NCBI RefSeq assembly: GCF_026127265.1
Contig: NZ_WWFG01000001.1
Location: forward strand, 868,001-932,000
DNA: 64,000 nt
DNA from: Nostoc sp. KVJ3
Lineage (GTDB): Bacteria; Cyanobacteriota; Cyanobacteriia; Cyanobacteriales; Nostocaceae
Direction: 5' to 3'
The notes under the pieces were generated by a model that ran no database searches, had not been told where the DNA came from, and was given only the letters and a program-made list of their open reading frames with translations. Each line of letters begins with the position of its first letter. The first letter of the stretch is position 1. Both the position numbers and the translations under genes were made by a program. This document shows positions 55,022 to 63,950 of this stretch, piece after piece.

Positions 55022-55103
55022 GATATGTGCTTCTTTAAAAGCTTTACGATCAAGCAATCGTGTTTGAGAGTGTCATAGCCATTTTTCTGAGCGCAAGGCG
55101 GCG

Positions 55104-55814
55104 TTAGTGACCCGCACTTTGACCACCATCGACATGAAGGATTTCGCCCGTGACAAAGTTGGCTGATTCCAGGTAGAGGATTGCATCGACGATGTCAGAG
55201 ATTTCGCCCATACGACCGATCGGGTGCATGGCAGCGAGCAGTGCATAGGTCTCGACAGGGTGCATTGGCGTCTTCATGTTACCCAGCGCGATCGCGTTCA
55301 CCCGGATACCACGCTTGGCATACTCGATCGCCAGCGATTTGGTCGCAGCATTTAGTCCGCCCTTCGTCAGCGACGCGAGTACAGACGGTACGCCAGCGAT
55401 GGGGTTGTCAACCAGGCTCGTCGAAATCTGCACGATATGACCGCTGCCCTGCTTCTCCATTTCTGCGATCGCCACTTGCGTCATGTGAAAGAAGCCAGTG
55501 ATGTTAGTGCCCAGATATACCTCGTAGTCTGCCTCGGTGTATTGAGTAAATGGCTTGGCGATGAAGATACCAGCATTGTTGATCAGCGTGTCAATACGCC
55601 CAAATCGGGTCACGCCTTCGATGATCGCACGCTCGGCAGTTTTTCGATCGGCGATGTCGCCTGATACTGCGAGGATTGCATCATCATCCGATGGCTGAAT
55701 TGAGCGTGAGATAGCGACCACTCGATAGTTGCGATCGCGGTACGCCTTGACAAGAGCTGCGCCGATGCCTTGCGATGCGCCGGTAATCACAGCGACTTTC
55801 TGTTCGATGCCCAT
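55104..55814 (-). CDS. short-chain dehydrogenase/reductase with atypical active site
   Basis: The 236-aa product has the Rossmann motif VAVITGASQGIGAALVKAYR, NNAG in IDTLINNAGIFIAKP, catalytic-type Ser region IVQISTSLVDNPIAGVP, and DGGQ end. At the YxxxK position the sequence is LASLTKGGLNAATKSLAIEY: Lys is kept but Ala stands where catalytic Tyr is expected. It may be inactive as a dehydrogenase or a variant subgroup. Overlap with NIPSNAP is none; it is 82 bp upstream. Confidence 0.85.
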   Translation of the reverse strand: MGIEQKVAVITGASQGIGAALVKAYRDRNYRVVAISRSIQPSDDDAILAVSGDIADRKTAERAIIEGVTRFGRIDTLINNAGIFIAKPFTQYTEADYEVYLGTNITGFFHMTQVAIAEMEKQGSGHIVQISTSLVDNPIAGVPSVLASLTKGGLNAATKSLAIEYAKRGIRVNAIALGNMKTPMHPVETYALLAAMHPIGRMGEISDIVDAILYLESANFVTGEILHVDGGQSAGH

Positions 55815-55869
55815 AATAAAACTCCTTTATGCGTTTGAGGGGTTAATGAAACAAAGAATGTCAAAAGAT

Positions 55870-55974
55870 TTATGCACTGCGGAAAGTCGCTCCACCGATT
55901 GGAGAACCAACAATGCCACCATCAACAAAAAGTTCAACCGACTGGACGTATTTCTTATCCGGGCGTGGGATTTT
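55870..55974 (-). pseudogene. SDR C-terminal fragment
   Basis: A minus frame reads KYVQSVELFVDGGIVGSPIG and ends GGATFRSA before TAA (55870-55872). The VELFVDGG element is the C-terminal end of a classical SDR. Upstream lies a dispersed repeat (CTCTACGAGACGCTACGCGA). No intact SDR here. Confidence 0.6.
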
Positions 55975-56083
55975 GTGACTTCAAGGAGCGATGGCTTCTC
56001 TACGAGACGCTACGCGAACGCCCGCCGCAGGCATCGCTTACGGCTTTCTTGTGATGCAGATGTTCTATAATCCAAGCAGAGCT

Positions 56084-56935
56084 TCAATTGTGGGAATTTT
56101 TTCTCGATAAGAACTGCAAAACTCGTCGGTTGAACTTTTCTGGATTCTCGATGAACATGAAATGTCCGCCGCCTTCAGCCGCTTCAAAGATTTCCAACTC
56201 AGAGTTAGGAATGCTTTGATTGATCCAGGACTGCGATTGCCACGGAATAATACTTTTTCTGCCACCAATAATCAGGGTTGGCTGACGAATCCTGACAATT
56301 TGATCGCGCCAGTCCGTATGAAGATGGTTGTATAGCAGCGTCGCAGCGATCGCTCGGGGCAAGCGTTGATTGCACTCGACGATCCACTCGAATTGTTCGG
56401 TTGACATCGCTGGTGTGACCATTGAAGTCAGGATGTTTCGAGTCAGTTCCTCGGCGTTGCCGTTCTCTAAGGTGTGTACTGCTGCATTGAGTTGTTCAGC
56501 AGTAAAAACTGCCCCCGACTCTGCTATTTCTTGAGCGTTCCAATGCGTTCGCAACGTTCCCAGTGGCGATTGATCAACCAACACTAACCGATCAATTTCA
56601 TCTAAGCCGAATAGGTCGAGATAGCTCCAGATGATGGCACATCCCATTGAATGACCTAGTAGATGCGGCTTTTCGAGTTGCAGAGCGCCGATCAATTCCT
56701 GAATATCTTTGGATAGGCGAGAGATTCGATAACCGAACGATACTTTTTCTGACTCACCGTGTCCTCGTAAATCGACCGCGATCGTATGATAATGTTCGGC
56801 AAAAGCGGGAATTTGATCTTTGAATTGTTCTGCTGACTGCGACCAGCCGTGAAGCATCACGATCGGTTTTCCCTCACCTGTGCTGATATAGCTCATTTCA
56901 ACGCCATCAGACGTTTTAAAGAGTTTCCTTTGCAT
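56084..56935 (-). CDS. alpha/beta hydrolase
   Basis: The open frame reaches 56971; ATG 56933-56935 (MQRKLFKTSDGVEMSYISTG) is the better start, giving 283 aa. It has the oxyanion region IVMLHGWSQSAEQF, nucleophile Ser in HLLGHSMGCAIIWS, and His in AEGGGHFMFIENPEKF. Ser nucleophile indicates an esterase/lipase-like or C-C hydrolase. It overlaps the 3-prime end of the GMC 2 gene by about 20 bp, so the two are cotranscribed. Confidence 0.9.
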   Translation of the reverse strand: MQRKLFKTSDGVEMSYISTGEGKPIVMLHGWSQSAEQFKDQIPAFAEHYHTIAVDLRGHGESEKVSFGYRISRLSKDIQELIGALQLEKPHLLGHSMGCAIIWSYLDLFGLDEIDRLVLVDQSPLGTLRTHWNAQEIAESGAVFTAEQLNAAVHTLENGNAEELTRNILTSMVTPAMSTEQFEWIVECNQRLPRAIAATLLYNHLHTDWRDQIVRIRQPTLIIGGRKSIIPWQSQSWINQSIPNSELEIFEAAEGGGHFMFIENPEKFNRRVLQFLSRKNSHN

Positions 56936-58544
56936 ATTCTCCTTTCTGATGTCTTCCACGCGCAGAGACAAGACTTTGCAAAGATTGATGGGCGATACCT
57001 ACGGTAGGCTTCGCCAACGGTAATGAATGTGCAGCTTTAATTAAATCGGCGGCTTGTTCAGCGATCATGATGGTCGGCGCGTTCGTATTGCCTGTAACGA
57101 TCGTTGGCATGATGGAAGCATCGACGATCCGCAATCCCTCGCTCCCATGTACTCGTAATTCAGGGTCAACCACTGCCATTGGGTCAGTGCCCATTTTGCA
57201 GGTGCCGACCGGATGCCAAAAGGTATTCACTGCTTGTCGAATATAAGCCGCGATTGCGGCATCACTGGTGACATCTAAGCCAGGAGCCAATTCCGTGTCC
57301 ACGATTTCAGCAAAGGCATCAGCATGAGCGAGTTGACGAGCGATTTTAATGCCGTTGACCAGGGCTTGTAAATCAGCCTCATGCTGAAGGTAGTTCACTT
57401 GAATGACAGGTGGAGCAGCCGCATTCCCGGATTGCAACGTTACAGAACCCCGACTTTGAGGCTTGACCAAGCTCACAATAAAGGTAAAGCCTGGAATGTC
57501 AGGAGCGATCGCTGAACCAACCCAGAGTGCTGGACTGAAGAGAAACTGTAAATCAGGTGTGGTCTTATTGCTGCTGCTACGCACAAAGAATCCCGCTTCG
57601 ACGAGATTACTCGTGGGTGTGAGGGGCGGTAGCGTTTGAGCTGACTGATAGCCTATGCCAACCAGCGGATGATCTTGCAGATTCTGCCCCACCCCCGGCA
57701 AATCAGCAAGCACTGGGATGTTTAAGGACTGTAGATGTTCCGCGTTACCAATACCAGAGAGCATTAGCAGTTTGGGTGAATCGAACACACCCGCTGACAG
57801 AAGTACTTCCTGGTGGACATAAACTTGATGTAGTGTTCCCTGCTGCTGATACTCGACTCCAACGGCACGAGTACCCTCGAACAATACGCGAGTGACTAAC
57901 GCACTGGTTTGCACCGTTAAATTGGGACGATCGAGAATCGGGACAAGAAAGGCGGCAGCGGCACTGTGTCGCTTGCCATCTTTGATGGTTAGTTGGTACA
58001 GTCCCGCACCTTCTTGCTGTGCCCCGTTGAAATCGACATTGCGATCGTAGCCAAGTTCTGCGGCAGCTTCGATAAATTGGGCATTGATGACGGAAGGTGC
58101 GATCGGATCAGTCACGCTCAAAGGTCCATCCACTCCGTGAAATTCGGATGCGCCGCGTTGCTGGTTTTCCGATCGCTTGAAGTAGGGCAAAACATCCTTA
58201 TAGCTCCAGCCTGGATTGCCGAGTGCTTGCCAATGGTCGAAATCGTGACGATTACCGCGCACGTAGATCATGGCATTGATCGCACTGGAGCCGCCCACAA
58301 CTTTGCCACGGGGACAATAGATTTTTCGCCCATCAAGACCCGGTTCTGGTTCAGTCCAATACGCCCAATCAACGTCCGTGCCCAGCAAGCTTGTCCAGGC
58401 TGAAGGCGTTTGAATTTCAGGTTGAGACGCTGGATTGCCTGCTTCGAGCAACAACACAGTGGTTTCAGGGTCTTCGGTCAAACGGTTGGCAACGACACAG
58501 CCTGCCGAGCCAGCACCAATCACAATGTAGTCATAGTGAGTCAT
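56916..58544 (-). CDS. GMC family oxidoreductase (choline dehydrogenase-like), 2
   Basis: The 542-aa product has DYIVIGAGSAGCVVANRLTE (FAD), CPRGKVVGGSSAINAMIYVR (GMC signature 1), EVLLSAGVFDSPKLLMLSGI (signature 2), TFWHPVGTCKMGTDPMAVVD (catalytic His) and IVTGNTNAPTIMIAEQA (Asn). It oxidises alcohols using FAD. The C-terminus has a short extra tail (SARGRHQKGEYAKETL) running into the next gene. Confidence 0.92.
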   Translation of the reverse strand: MTHYDYIVIGAGSAGCVVANRLTEDPETTVLLLEAGNPASQPEIQTPSAWTSLLGTDVDWAYWTEPEPGLDGRKIYCPRGKVVGGSSAINAMIYVRGNRHDFDHWQALGNPGWSYKDVLPYFKRSENQQRGASEFHGVDGPLSVTDPIAPSVINAQFIEAAAELGYDRNVDFNGAQQEGAGLYQLTIKDGKRHSAAAAFLVPILDRPNLTVQTSALVTRVLFEGTRAVGVEYQQQGTLHQVYVHQEVLLSAGVFDSPKLLMLSGIGNAEHLQSLNIPVLADLPGVGQNLQDHPLVGIGYQSAQTLPPLTPTSNLVEAGFFVRSSSNKTTPDLQFLFSPALWVGSAIAPDIPGFTFIVSLVKPQSRGSVTLQSGNAAAPPVIQVNYLQHEADLQALVNGIKIARQLAHADAFAEIVDTELAPGLDVTSDAAIAAYIRQAVNTFWHPVGTCKMGTDPMAVVDPELRVHGSEGLRIVDASIMPTIVTGNTNAPTIMIAEQAADLIKAAHSLPLAKPTVGIAHQSLQSLVSARGRHQKGEYAKETL

Positions 58545-58618
58545 GATTCTTTCTCCTGCTTTATTGTTTTCAAAAGGCGCTACATCGACAGGCTCCCATC
58601 AATGAAGGGGGGTTCCGA

Positions 58619-59311
58619 TCAAACCTCTCCGTCGATCGGTAAGGCTTTTGCTGCCATAAAAACCGTATGAGGACTGTAGAAGCTCTGCCGCGCATCCGGT
58701 TCCTGGAGTGCTTCTATTGTTTTCACATGGGCGCATTCATCCTCACGAATGTTGATAAACACGTCGTAAAGATTGTTCACCTGAGGATGACGAAACTTTC
58801 CCCCGGTTGCCATCTGCACCTCTTCAAACATGTAGAGATCGCCATCGCGGTAGTAGTCGATCGCCACTTGAGGAGCGGGTTGAGTTTTCAGTTCCTCCCC
58901 ATGAGTTTTTAAGTAGTCGTCGTAGGTGTGATATGCATGATCTTCAATCAATTCCATCAGATAGTAAGCGTACCTGGGAGACAGCATATAAAGCAGTACG
59001 ACGACCCAATAGTAAGCCACTGCAACATGTTGCGCGAGGAAGCGATCGCCCCAGTAGCGATTACCTCCCTGTGATTCCATAATTAACAGATGATGCAGTT
59101 CGTTCCAAGCTTCGGCAAAGTGTACTTTTAACAAATCTGCTCTACGCCAGAAACCCAGCGTTTCGTAAAGATGCAGTACCGAGAGATAGGAAAAGTAAGG
59201 CACACGGGCGATCGTTTCCAGCACATAAAATCGGGCATAGGAGCGATCGCCGTAGACGACATCTACAATGAATACGAAAAAACTAACAATCACTTGAATC
59301 AAAATTTTCAC
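58619..59311 (-). CDS. alternative oxidase / plastid terminal oxidase (PTOX)
   Basis: I use the GTG at 59309-59311 with ribosome binding site GGAGGAATACACC, giving 230 aa; the open frame runs to 59398. Di-iron ligands are all visible: Glu32 (YVLETIARVPYF), Glu71/His74 (WNELHHLLIMES), Glu123 (LIEDHAYHTY) and Glu192/His195 (REDECAHVK). The protein is an interfacial membrane quinol oxidase that transfers electrons from plastoquinol to oxygen without pumping protons. Intact active site. Located between GMC 2 and the DUF4331 gene. Confidence 0.93.
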   Translation of the reverse strand: MKILIQVIVSFFVFIVDVVYGDRSYARFYVLETIARVPYFSYLSVLHLYETLGFWRRADLLKVHFAEAWNELHHLLIMESQGGNRYWGDRFLAQHVAVAYYWVVVLLYMLSPRYAYYLMELIEDHAYHTYDDYLKTHGEELKTQPAPQVAIDYYRDGDLYMFEEVQMATGGKFRHPQVNNLYDVFINIREDECAHVKTIEALQEPDARQSFYSPHTVFMAAKALPIDGEV

Positions 59312-59427
59312 GGTGTATTCCTCCAAAATCAGAACACTAACCAAGGACTTCAGCTCCCTGATAGCTCTAAGCTGTAGGGGATCTCCTACGTTAATCATTT
59401 AACTGGGTTTGAGTTTGGCTCTGCCGC

Positions 59428-60435
59428 TTATTTAGAGTTTGGCTCTGCCAAATAGGGAAAATGGGTTCGCAATCCATCTGGCTTACCTACTCGGTCTGAG
59501 AAGGGTGTATTTGCCAGCAGGCTTAAAATCACGTCTGGGGTATCGTCTGCCAGTGCTCTCCCATTCCTTCCAGCAAACCCATAGCCGATTGGCAACTGCG
59601 GGTTATAGGTCAAAACATCAGGAAAGAGAAACTGCACTACCTGCTGCCCATAGGCTTGGGGATCGGTTGTAGTACCTGCAAGTTGAGTCACCTTGGCAGT
59701 GAATGCGGCGATCGCCTCGCCATACTTAGGAACATCCTCACGGGGCAGCGATTTGTTGTAAGCATCTTTCAAATGTTCGTCTTGAATGAAAACTTGCTGA
59801 ACCAGTGGAGTTGCTGCACGGTTGATGGTTTTCCACTTGCCTTCATGCTGAATGGTCGTGGTGCCCCACAGATAAATCGTTTCAGCACCGAGAGCAGCGT
59901 TGGGTAATTCTAAGACGATCGCGGTCACATTATGCCCTGCTAAGGCATTTTGAGCCGTATTGAACACACTGGGATCGAACCGATTTTCTTCTAGAATCAG
60001 CTTGGCAAATTGCCCAAACGCCCCCAAATTGAAGAAGAAGGGATCAGCGACCAATCCCGTCCAGAGGCATCCGCCGCCATCGATCGAGATGGTCTCACCT
60101 GTATTGCCTGCCGCAATGATTTTGCCAGTACTACCATACTCTGCGGCAGCACTACCTTCCAAGCGGCGCAGTTCGATCCGCTGAATACCGCTTGAATCAG
60201 GCTCTCCAAACGTAGCGCGGAAATCAAGGTCTTCAATTACGTCAGCATTGGTATCAATTTTGAAATCATAGAGTGCGCCTGCTCGAAATGTGGTTGGCGA
60301 GACTTCACCCGCTAAAGGATTAACCGCCATGATTAAAACTGTGGTATCTGTAGATTCGCCTGCAAATACATAGACATCTGTAATGTCTACGCGTCCATCT
60401 TCCTTGGCAGTTGGGGAATCGAGATGGTGTGACAT
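59428..60435 (-). CDS. DUF4331 family protein
   Basis: The ATG at 60433-60435 (MSHHLDSPTAKEDGRVDITD) is preceded by AGGAGAACGTAAGCTT, so it is preferred over 60501; 335 aa. Family hallmarks: SHHLDSP start, DVYVFAGESTDTTVLIMAVN, FNTAQNALAGHNVTAIVLEL and HFPYLAEPN. Function of DUF4331 is unknown. The gene precedes the PTOX gene by 117 bp. Confidence 0.9.
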   Translation of the reverse strand: MSHHLDSPTAKEDGRVDITDVYVFAGESTDTTVLIMAVNPLAGEVSPTTFRAGALYDFKIDTNADVIEDLDFRATFGEPDSSGIQRIELRRLEGSAAAEYGSTGKIIAAGNTGETISIDGGGCLWTGLVADPFFFNLGAFGQFAKLILEENRFDPSVFNTAQNALAGHNVTAIVLELPNAALGAETIYLWGTTTIQHEGKWKTINRAATPLVQQVFIQDEHLKDAYNKSLPREDVPKYGEAIAAFTAKVTQLAGTTTDPQAYGQQVVQFLFPDVLTYNPQLPIGYGFAGRNGRALADDTPDVILSLLANTPFSDRVGKPDGLRTHFPYLAEPNSK

Positions 60436-60501
60436 AAGCTTACGTTCTCCTTTGTTAGCGTTGTTTTCGGTATTGCTGAATAAGAGTATGAATCTACTCA
60501 A

Positions 60502-60954
60502 AGCCCCTTTTCTTTAGGAGAGGGGTTGGGGAGAGGTCTATTTAGCTGCGTCGCCGACTCAACCTAACCCCTGCCCTAGGGGGCGGGGGAACTGGATTTT
60601 CAAACCTTCATTCAGCAACGCCGATATATTCCTCTGCCAAAATCGGCATATTATTAGAATGTTTAGAGCTTGAAGGGAGTTGAAGATTTCTTTCTGTTTG
60701 TCTTTACTGTGTCAAAGCCGTGTTTGTTTTCTTGGGTGAGTTGATGAACTACGATACAAAACGTAGGAAGTTGGTTTGAAGCAGCGAGGGAGCGATCGAT
60801 TAAAAACACTGTTTTGATATCCTCGGGATGGTTTGTTGGACTGCTTGCCAGACGAGCGATCGCGCCATCGTGATGGGCATTGTCTCCATGTCAGGTCAGC
60901 CGGAAAGACTTGTGATGGTTTGACTGACTGGATCCACAGACAGCGGTTGTCTAG
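60502..60954. other. intergenic region with dispersed repeat
   Basis: About 450 bp. The left part holds GGAGAGGGGTTGGGGAGAGG and CCCTAGGGGGCGGGGGA, of the kind seen in cyanobacterial miniature repeats. No ORF with a plausible family match. Promoter for DUF4331/PTOX probably lies here. Confidence 0.5.
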
Positions 60955-61749
60955 TTATGAGGCGAGGTGATAGCGGGCGGCTGCATGTACCTGGTTGAAA
61001 TTTGAGATCATGCTCTGCCGAGCAGTGTCAAAGGTTTTCCACTGGTCTGCATCGGGGAGCGATGGGATGGTCACGGTCTCATGGCGATCGAAGCCAACAA
61101 GGGCAGCATCCACCAGTTCATCCACTTCCATAGTAGGCGGTACCGCATTCATATCCCAACCCGCTCGCTCCCAGATTTCCGTCCGTGTTGATGCTGGTAG
61201 CACAGCCTGGACATAGACACCTTTGGGGCCAAGCTCAAGGTGGAGACCCTGGGTGAGGAACAGGACGAAGGCTTTGGTTGCACCATAGATGGTCATACCG
61301 AATTCCGGTGCTAGCCCGACCACCGAACTGATGTTAATAATCGCGCCATCGCCTGTCTTGGCGAACCGTGGGGCAACCGCACTCGTAAGCCGTGTCAGCG
61401 CTGTGATGTTGAGGTTGATGATTTTAGCCACCTCGTCCGGGCTTTGATCTGCGAAACTGCTGGCAGTACTGACACCAGCATTGTTAAGTAAGATACTAAT
61501 GTGCGCGTCAGAACGTAACCGCTCCTCCACCTGGGCGAGTTCACCAGCATCGGTGAGATCCGCCTGAAGGATGTCAACTGCCACCCCGGTTTCCCGGCGT
61601 AGTCGTTCGGCTAAAGCTTCCATTCGGGTGCGATCGCGCGCTACCAGCACGAGATCGTAGCCACGCTTTGCGAAGCGATCGGCATAGACGGCACCGATTC
61701 CACTGGATGCTCCAGTAACGAGTACGCTCTTATTGACTAGTTGGTTCAT
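60955..61749 (-). CDS. short-chain dehydrogenase/reductase
   Basis: ATG 61747-61749 (MNQLVNKSVLVTGASSGIGA) has AAAGGAG upstream and is preferred over 61824; 264 aa. The product has TGASSGIG cofactor motif, LNNAGVSTASSF, Ser in IINISSVVGLAP, and catalytic Tyr-x-x-x-Lys in MTIYGATKAFVLFL. C-terminal part similar to reductases of the DltE-like group. Complete. Confidence 0.92.
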   Translation of the reverse strand: MNQLVNKSVLVTGASSGIGAVYADRFAKRGYDLVLVARDRTRMEALAERLRRETGVAVDILQADLTDAGELAQVEERLRSDAHISILLNNAGVSTASSFADQSPDEVAKIINLNITALTRLTSAVAPRFAKTGDGAIINISSVVGLAPEFGMTIYGATKAFVLFLTQGLHLELGPKGVYVQAVLPASTRTEIWERAGWDMNAVPPTMEVDELVDAALVGFDRHETVTIPSLPDADQWKTFDTARQSMISNFNQVHAAARYHLAS

Positions 61750-61909
61750 GGTATTGCTCCTTTGTGAATATGTACAAACATTTCTTAGTGAATAAATGGG
61801 TTGGAGATAACTTGGTTTTTCCAACCGTCTTCCTATGCCCCAAATTTGGGAGGCTCAAAGTGAGGCACTCCCAATGAATGATTCCATTCCGCCCTTGAGC
61901 GATTCATGT

Positions 61910-62377
61910 TTACCGTCCGGGGGCCCGCGTCTTCACCTCTTGGAGCAACCAACCATTGCCGTCTCGATCGCTGAACGAGGCAAACGAGGCATAGTCACGA
62001 CGTTGTGGATCGGGGCCAGGTACTCGTCCCTCGGTTCCGGCGTGGTGGAAGACCCCGCCCACGTCGTGGAACACCTCACTCACCTCGACACCCCGATCGA
62101 CGAGTTCGGCGCGGGCTGCCTCGATGTCGTAAACGATGAGGTATAGACCCTGAACTGAACCGGGCGCGGCTAATGTAACACCACTGCCGAAGATGATTGA
62201 AGCCTCCGAGCCAGGAGGGGTCAACTGCACCACTCGGAAGTCCTCATCGGTGACAAAATCGGCATCTAGCCGCCATCCCAAAGTTTTATAGAAGTCCTTG
62301 GCTTGATCGACATCGGAGACGGGCAATACCACAACTTCGAGTTTCATGTTTTGACTGTTTAGGGAGTTACTACTCAT
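61910..62377 (-). CDS. VOC (glyoxalase-like) protein, copy 2
   Basis: The 155-aa product (MKLEVVVLPVSDVDQAKDFY, SEASIIFGSGVTLAAPGSVQ, FASFSDRDGNGWLLQEVKTR) is the paralog of the first domain of the 48834-49520 product, without its C-terminal extension. The 19-aa upstream ORF and about 90 bp above it are also shared. Substrate unknown. Confidence 0.88.
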   Translation of the reverse strand: MSSNSLNSQNMKLEVVVLPVSDVDQAKDFYKTLGWRLDADFVTDEDFRVVQLTPPGSEASIIFGSGVTLAAPGSVQGLYLIVYDIEAARAELVDRGVEVSEVFHDVGGVFHHAGTEGRVPGPDPQRRDYASFASFSDRDGNGWLLQEVKTRAPGR

Positions 62378-62429
62378 TTTGTTCTCCTTTAGGTTGATGG
62401 GTTTGATGTTCAGATTGGTTAGTTTTCAT
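62370..62429 (-). CDS. conserved 19-aa upstream ORF of VOC copy 2
   Basis: MKTNQSEHQTHQPKGEQNE ends TAG at 62370-62372, overlapping the VOC ATG. It contains a strong AAAGGAG just before the VOC start, so it may simply be the leader; the coding conservation with copy 1 is nevertheless notable. Confidence 0.5.
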   Translation of the reverse strand: MKTNQSEHQTHQPKGEQNE

Positions 62430-62532
62430 TACTTCTGCGATCGCAATGCGACCATCGCTCAATTCAGAACACTCAAGTTCTTTGAGCAAAAACGCAACTT
62501 AATCGTTCTGCTTTGAATTGTGTGATTGAGGA

Positions 62533-63102
62533 TCAAAGCACTTCATTACTTGCAGCGATAATGGCTGGCATTAACTGCTCCATGTTCCAGCGAGCGCGAT
62601 ACCGAATTCCATTAATAAACAAAGCTGGTGCAGTCACGACTCCACTTTGGCGACCACTTTCGATATCTTGATTGATGCGGTCAACATGGACTTGTTTGGA
62701 GATATCCTGCAAAAATTTGTAAATGTCGAGACCTAAATCATTGGCATACTCAACGAGATAGCCGTTTCCCAATGCTTCTTGGTGGTTGAGCAGCATCTCG
62801 TGCATCTGCCAAAACTGACCTTGCGCTCCTGCTGCTTCCGCTGCTTCAGCTGCCTTTTGTGCTTGAGGATAGATTGAATGTTCAATAAAGTGACGAAACA
62901 CTACACAAATCGAATTTTTCTCAGTCAGCCCGGAATTGAAATCTTGCACAATTGCCTGAATCAACTGATGCATTTCCCGGGACTGAAGACATTGGTAATT
63001 TCCATATTCCACGAGTATGATCGGGGCATTGAGCATCCCCTGATAGCGATCGCGTTGGGAAGGTGGAACAAAAAGTTGATTAAAATTACTATCTTGATTC
63101 AT
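62533..63102 (-). CDS. DsbA-like thioredoxin-domain protein
   Basis: The 189-aa product has a DsbA/FrnE-like insertion fold: ILVEYGNYQCLQSREMHQLI (active-site region), VVFRHFIEHSIYPQAQKAAE, WQMHEMLLNHQEALGNGYLV and VVTAPALFINGIRYRAR (cis-Pro loop). The active site has one Cys (C-L-Q-S) instead of CxxC, so it cannot act as a normal dithiol oxidase. No signal peptide, so cytoplasmic. Confidence 0.85.
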   Translation of the reverse strand: MNQDSNFNQLFVPPSQRDRYQGMLNAPIILVEYGNYQCLQSREMHQLIQAIVQDFNSGLTEKNSICVVFRHFIEHSIYPQAQKAAEAAEAAGAQGQFWQMHEMLLNHQEALGNGYLVEYANDLGLDIYKFLQDISKQVHVDRINQDIESGRQSGVVTAPALFINGIRYRARWNMEQLMPAIIAASNEVL

Positions 63103-63320
63103 CGGTTTCTCCCCCCTGCTCCCTGCCCCCTGCCCCTTGTCCTCTTCATTGACTCCTATCTGTGATTCTTCCCGACTCCGTTATTTCTATGTCTTTAGCT
63201 TATGAAACTAATTCAGCTTTGTCGCCAACTCAAAGTTGAGTAATTGAAGCGATGAAACAACAGTTGCTTACTATCTCTAAAACTAACCCTCAACCGAACT
63301 TAAGTTCAGTTCTGCTTGTT
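63103..63320. other. intergenic region with CCCTGCCC repeats
   Basis: The part near 63113-63140 carries CTCCCTGCCCCCTGCCCCTT, a dispersed cyanobacterial short tandem repeat. No gene. Confidence 0.6.
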
Positions 63321-63950
63321 TCACAACTTGGCGAGTCCCCGCTTCAATGCAGTAATCACCGCTTGAGTGCGATCGCTCACGCCTAATTTGCTCAGAATTC
63401 GGTTGATGTGAAATTTGACAGTACTTTCAGTAATATTCAAAGCCGCAGCAATATCATGATTACTCAAGCCAAGCACCATCTGACGAACAACCTCTTGTTC
63501 TCGATCGCTCAACTCTGGAATGTTCATCCGTTCCACCAGTTTGGCAGCGACTTCGGAAGGAATATATTGTTGTCCTCTATGAACAATATGAATCGCATTC
63601 AGGAGTGCATCCGGTTCAGCGTCCTTCAGCAGATAACCTTTGGCTCCGGCGCGTAATGCTCGATAAATATCTTCGTCCCCGTCATAAGTGGTCAGTACAA
63701 TCATCCGGGCATGGGCGAATTCAGCGCAGATGGCGACGATCGCATCAACGCCGCTTACCTGGGGCATCCGCAAGTCGATTAAGGTGACATCAGGCTGGAG
63801 TTGTTTATATTGAGCGATCGCTTCCTGCCCGTTACCCCCTTGACCTACTACCGTCATATCCGGCTCATTCTCAATCATTGCAGCCAGTCCTTGCCGGACA
63901 ATCGAGTGATCGTCAACAATCAAAACGCGGATTGCTGTAGACTGACTCAT
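63321..63950 (-). CDS. NarL/FixJ-type response regulator
   Basis: The 209-aa product has a receiver domain (VLIVDDHSIVRQGLAAMIEN, phospho-acceptor Asp in VTLIDLRMPQVSG, GYLLKDAEPDALL) and a LuxR-type HTH (LSDREQEVVRQMVLGLSNHD, ITESTVKFHINRILSKLGVS). It binds DNA upon phosphorylation. Its ATG overlaps the stop of the upstream kinase gene (ATGA). It may control the redox genes that follow on the same strand (inference). Confidence 0.95.
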   Translation of the reverse strand: MSQSTAIRVLIVDDHSIVRQGLAAMIENEPDMTVVGQGGNGQEAIAQYKQLQPDVTLIDLRMPQVSGVDAIVAICAEFAHARMIVLTTYDGDEDIYRALRAGAKGYLLKDAEPDALLNAIHIVHRGQQYIPSEVAAKLVERMNIPELSDREQEVVRQMVLGLSNHDIAAALNITESTVKFHINRILSKLGVSDRTQAVITALKRGLAKL

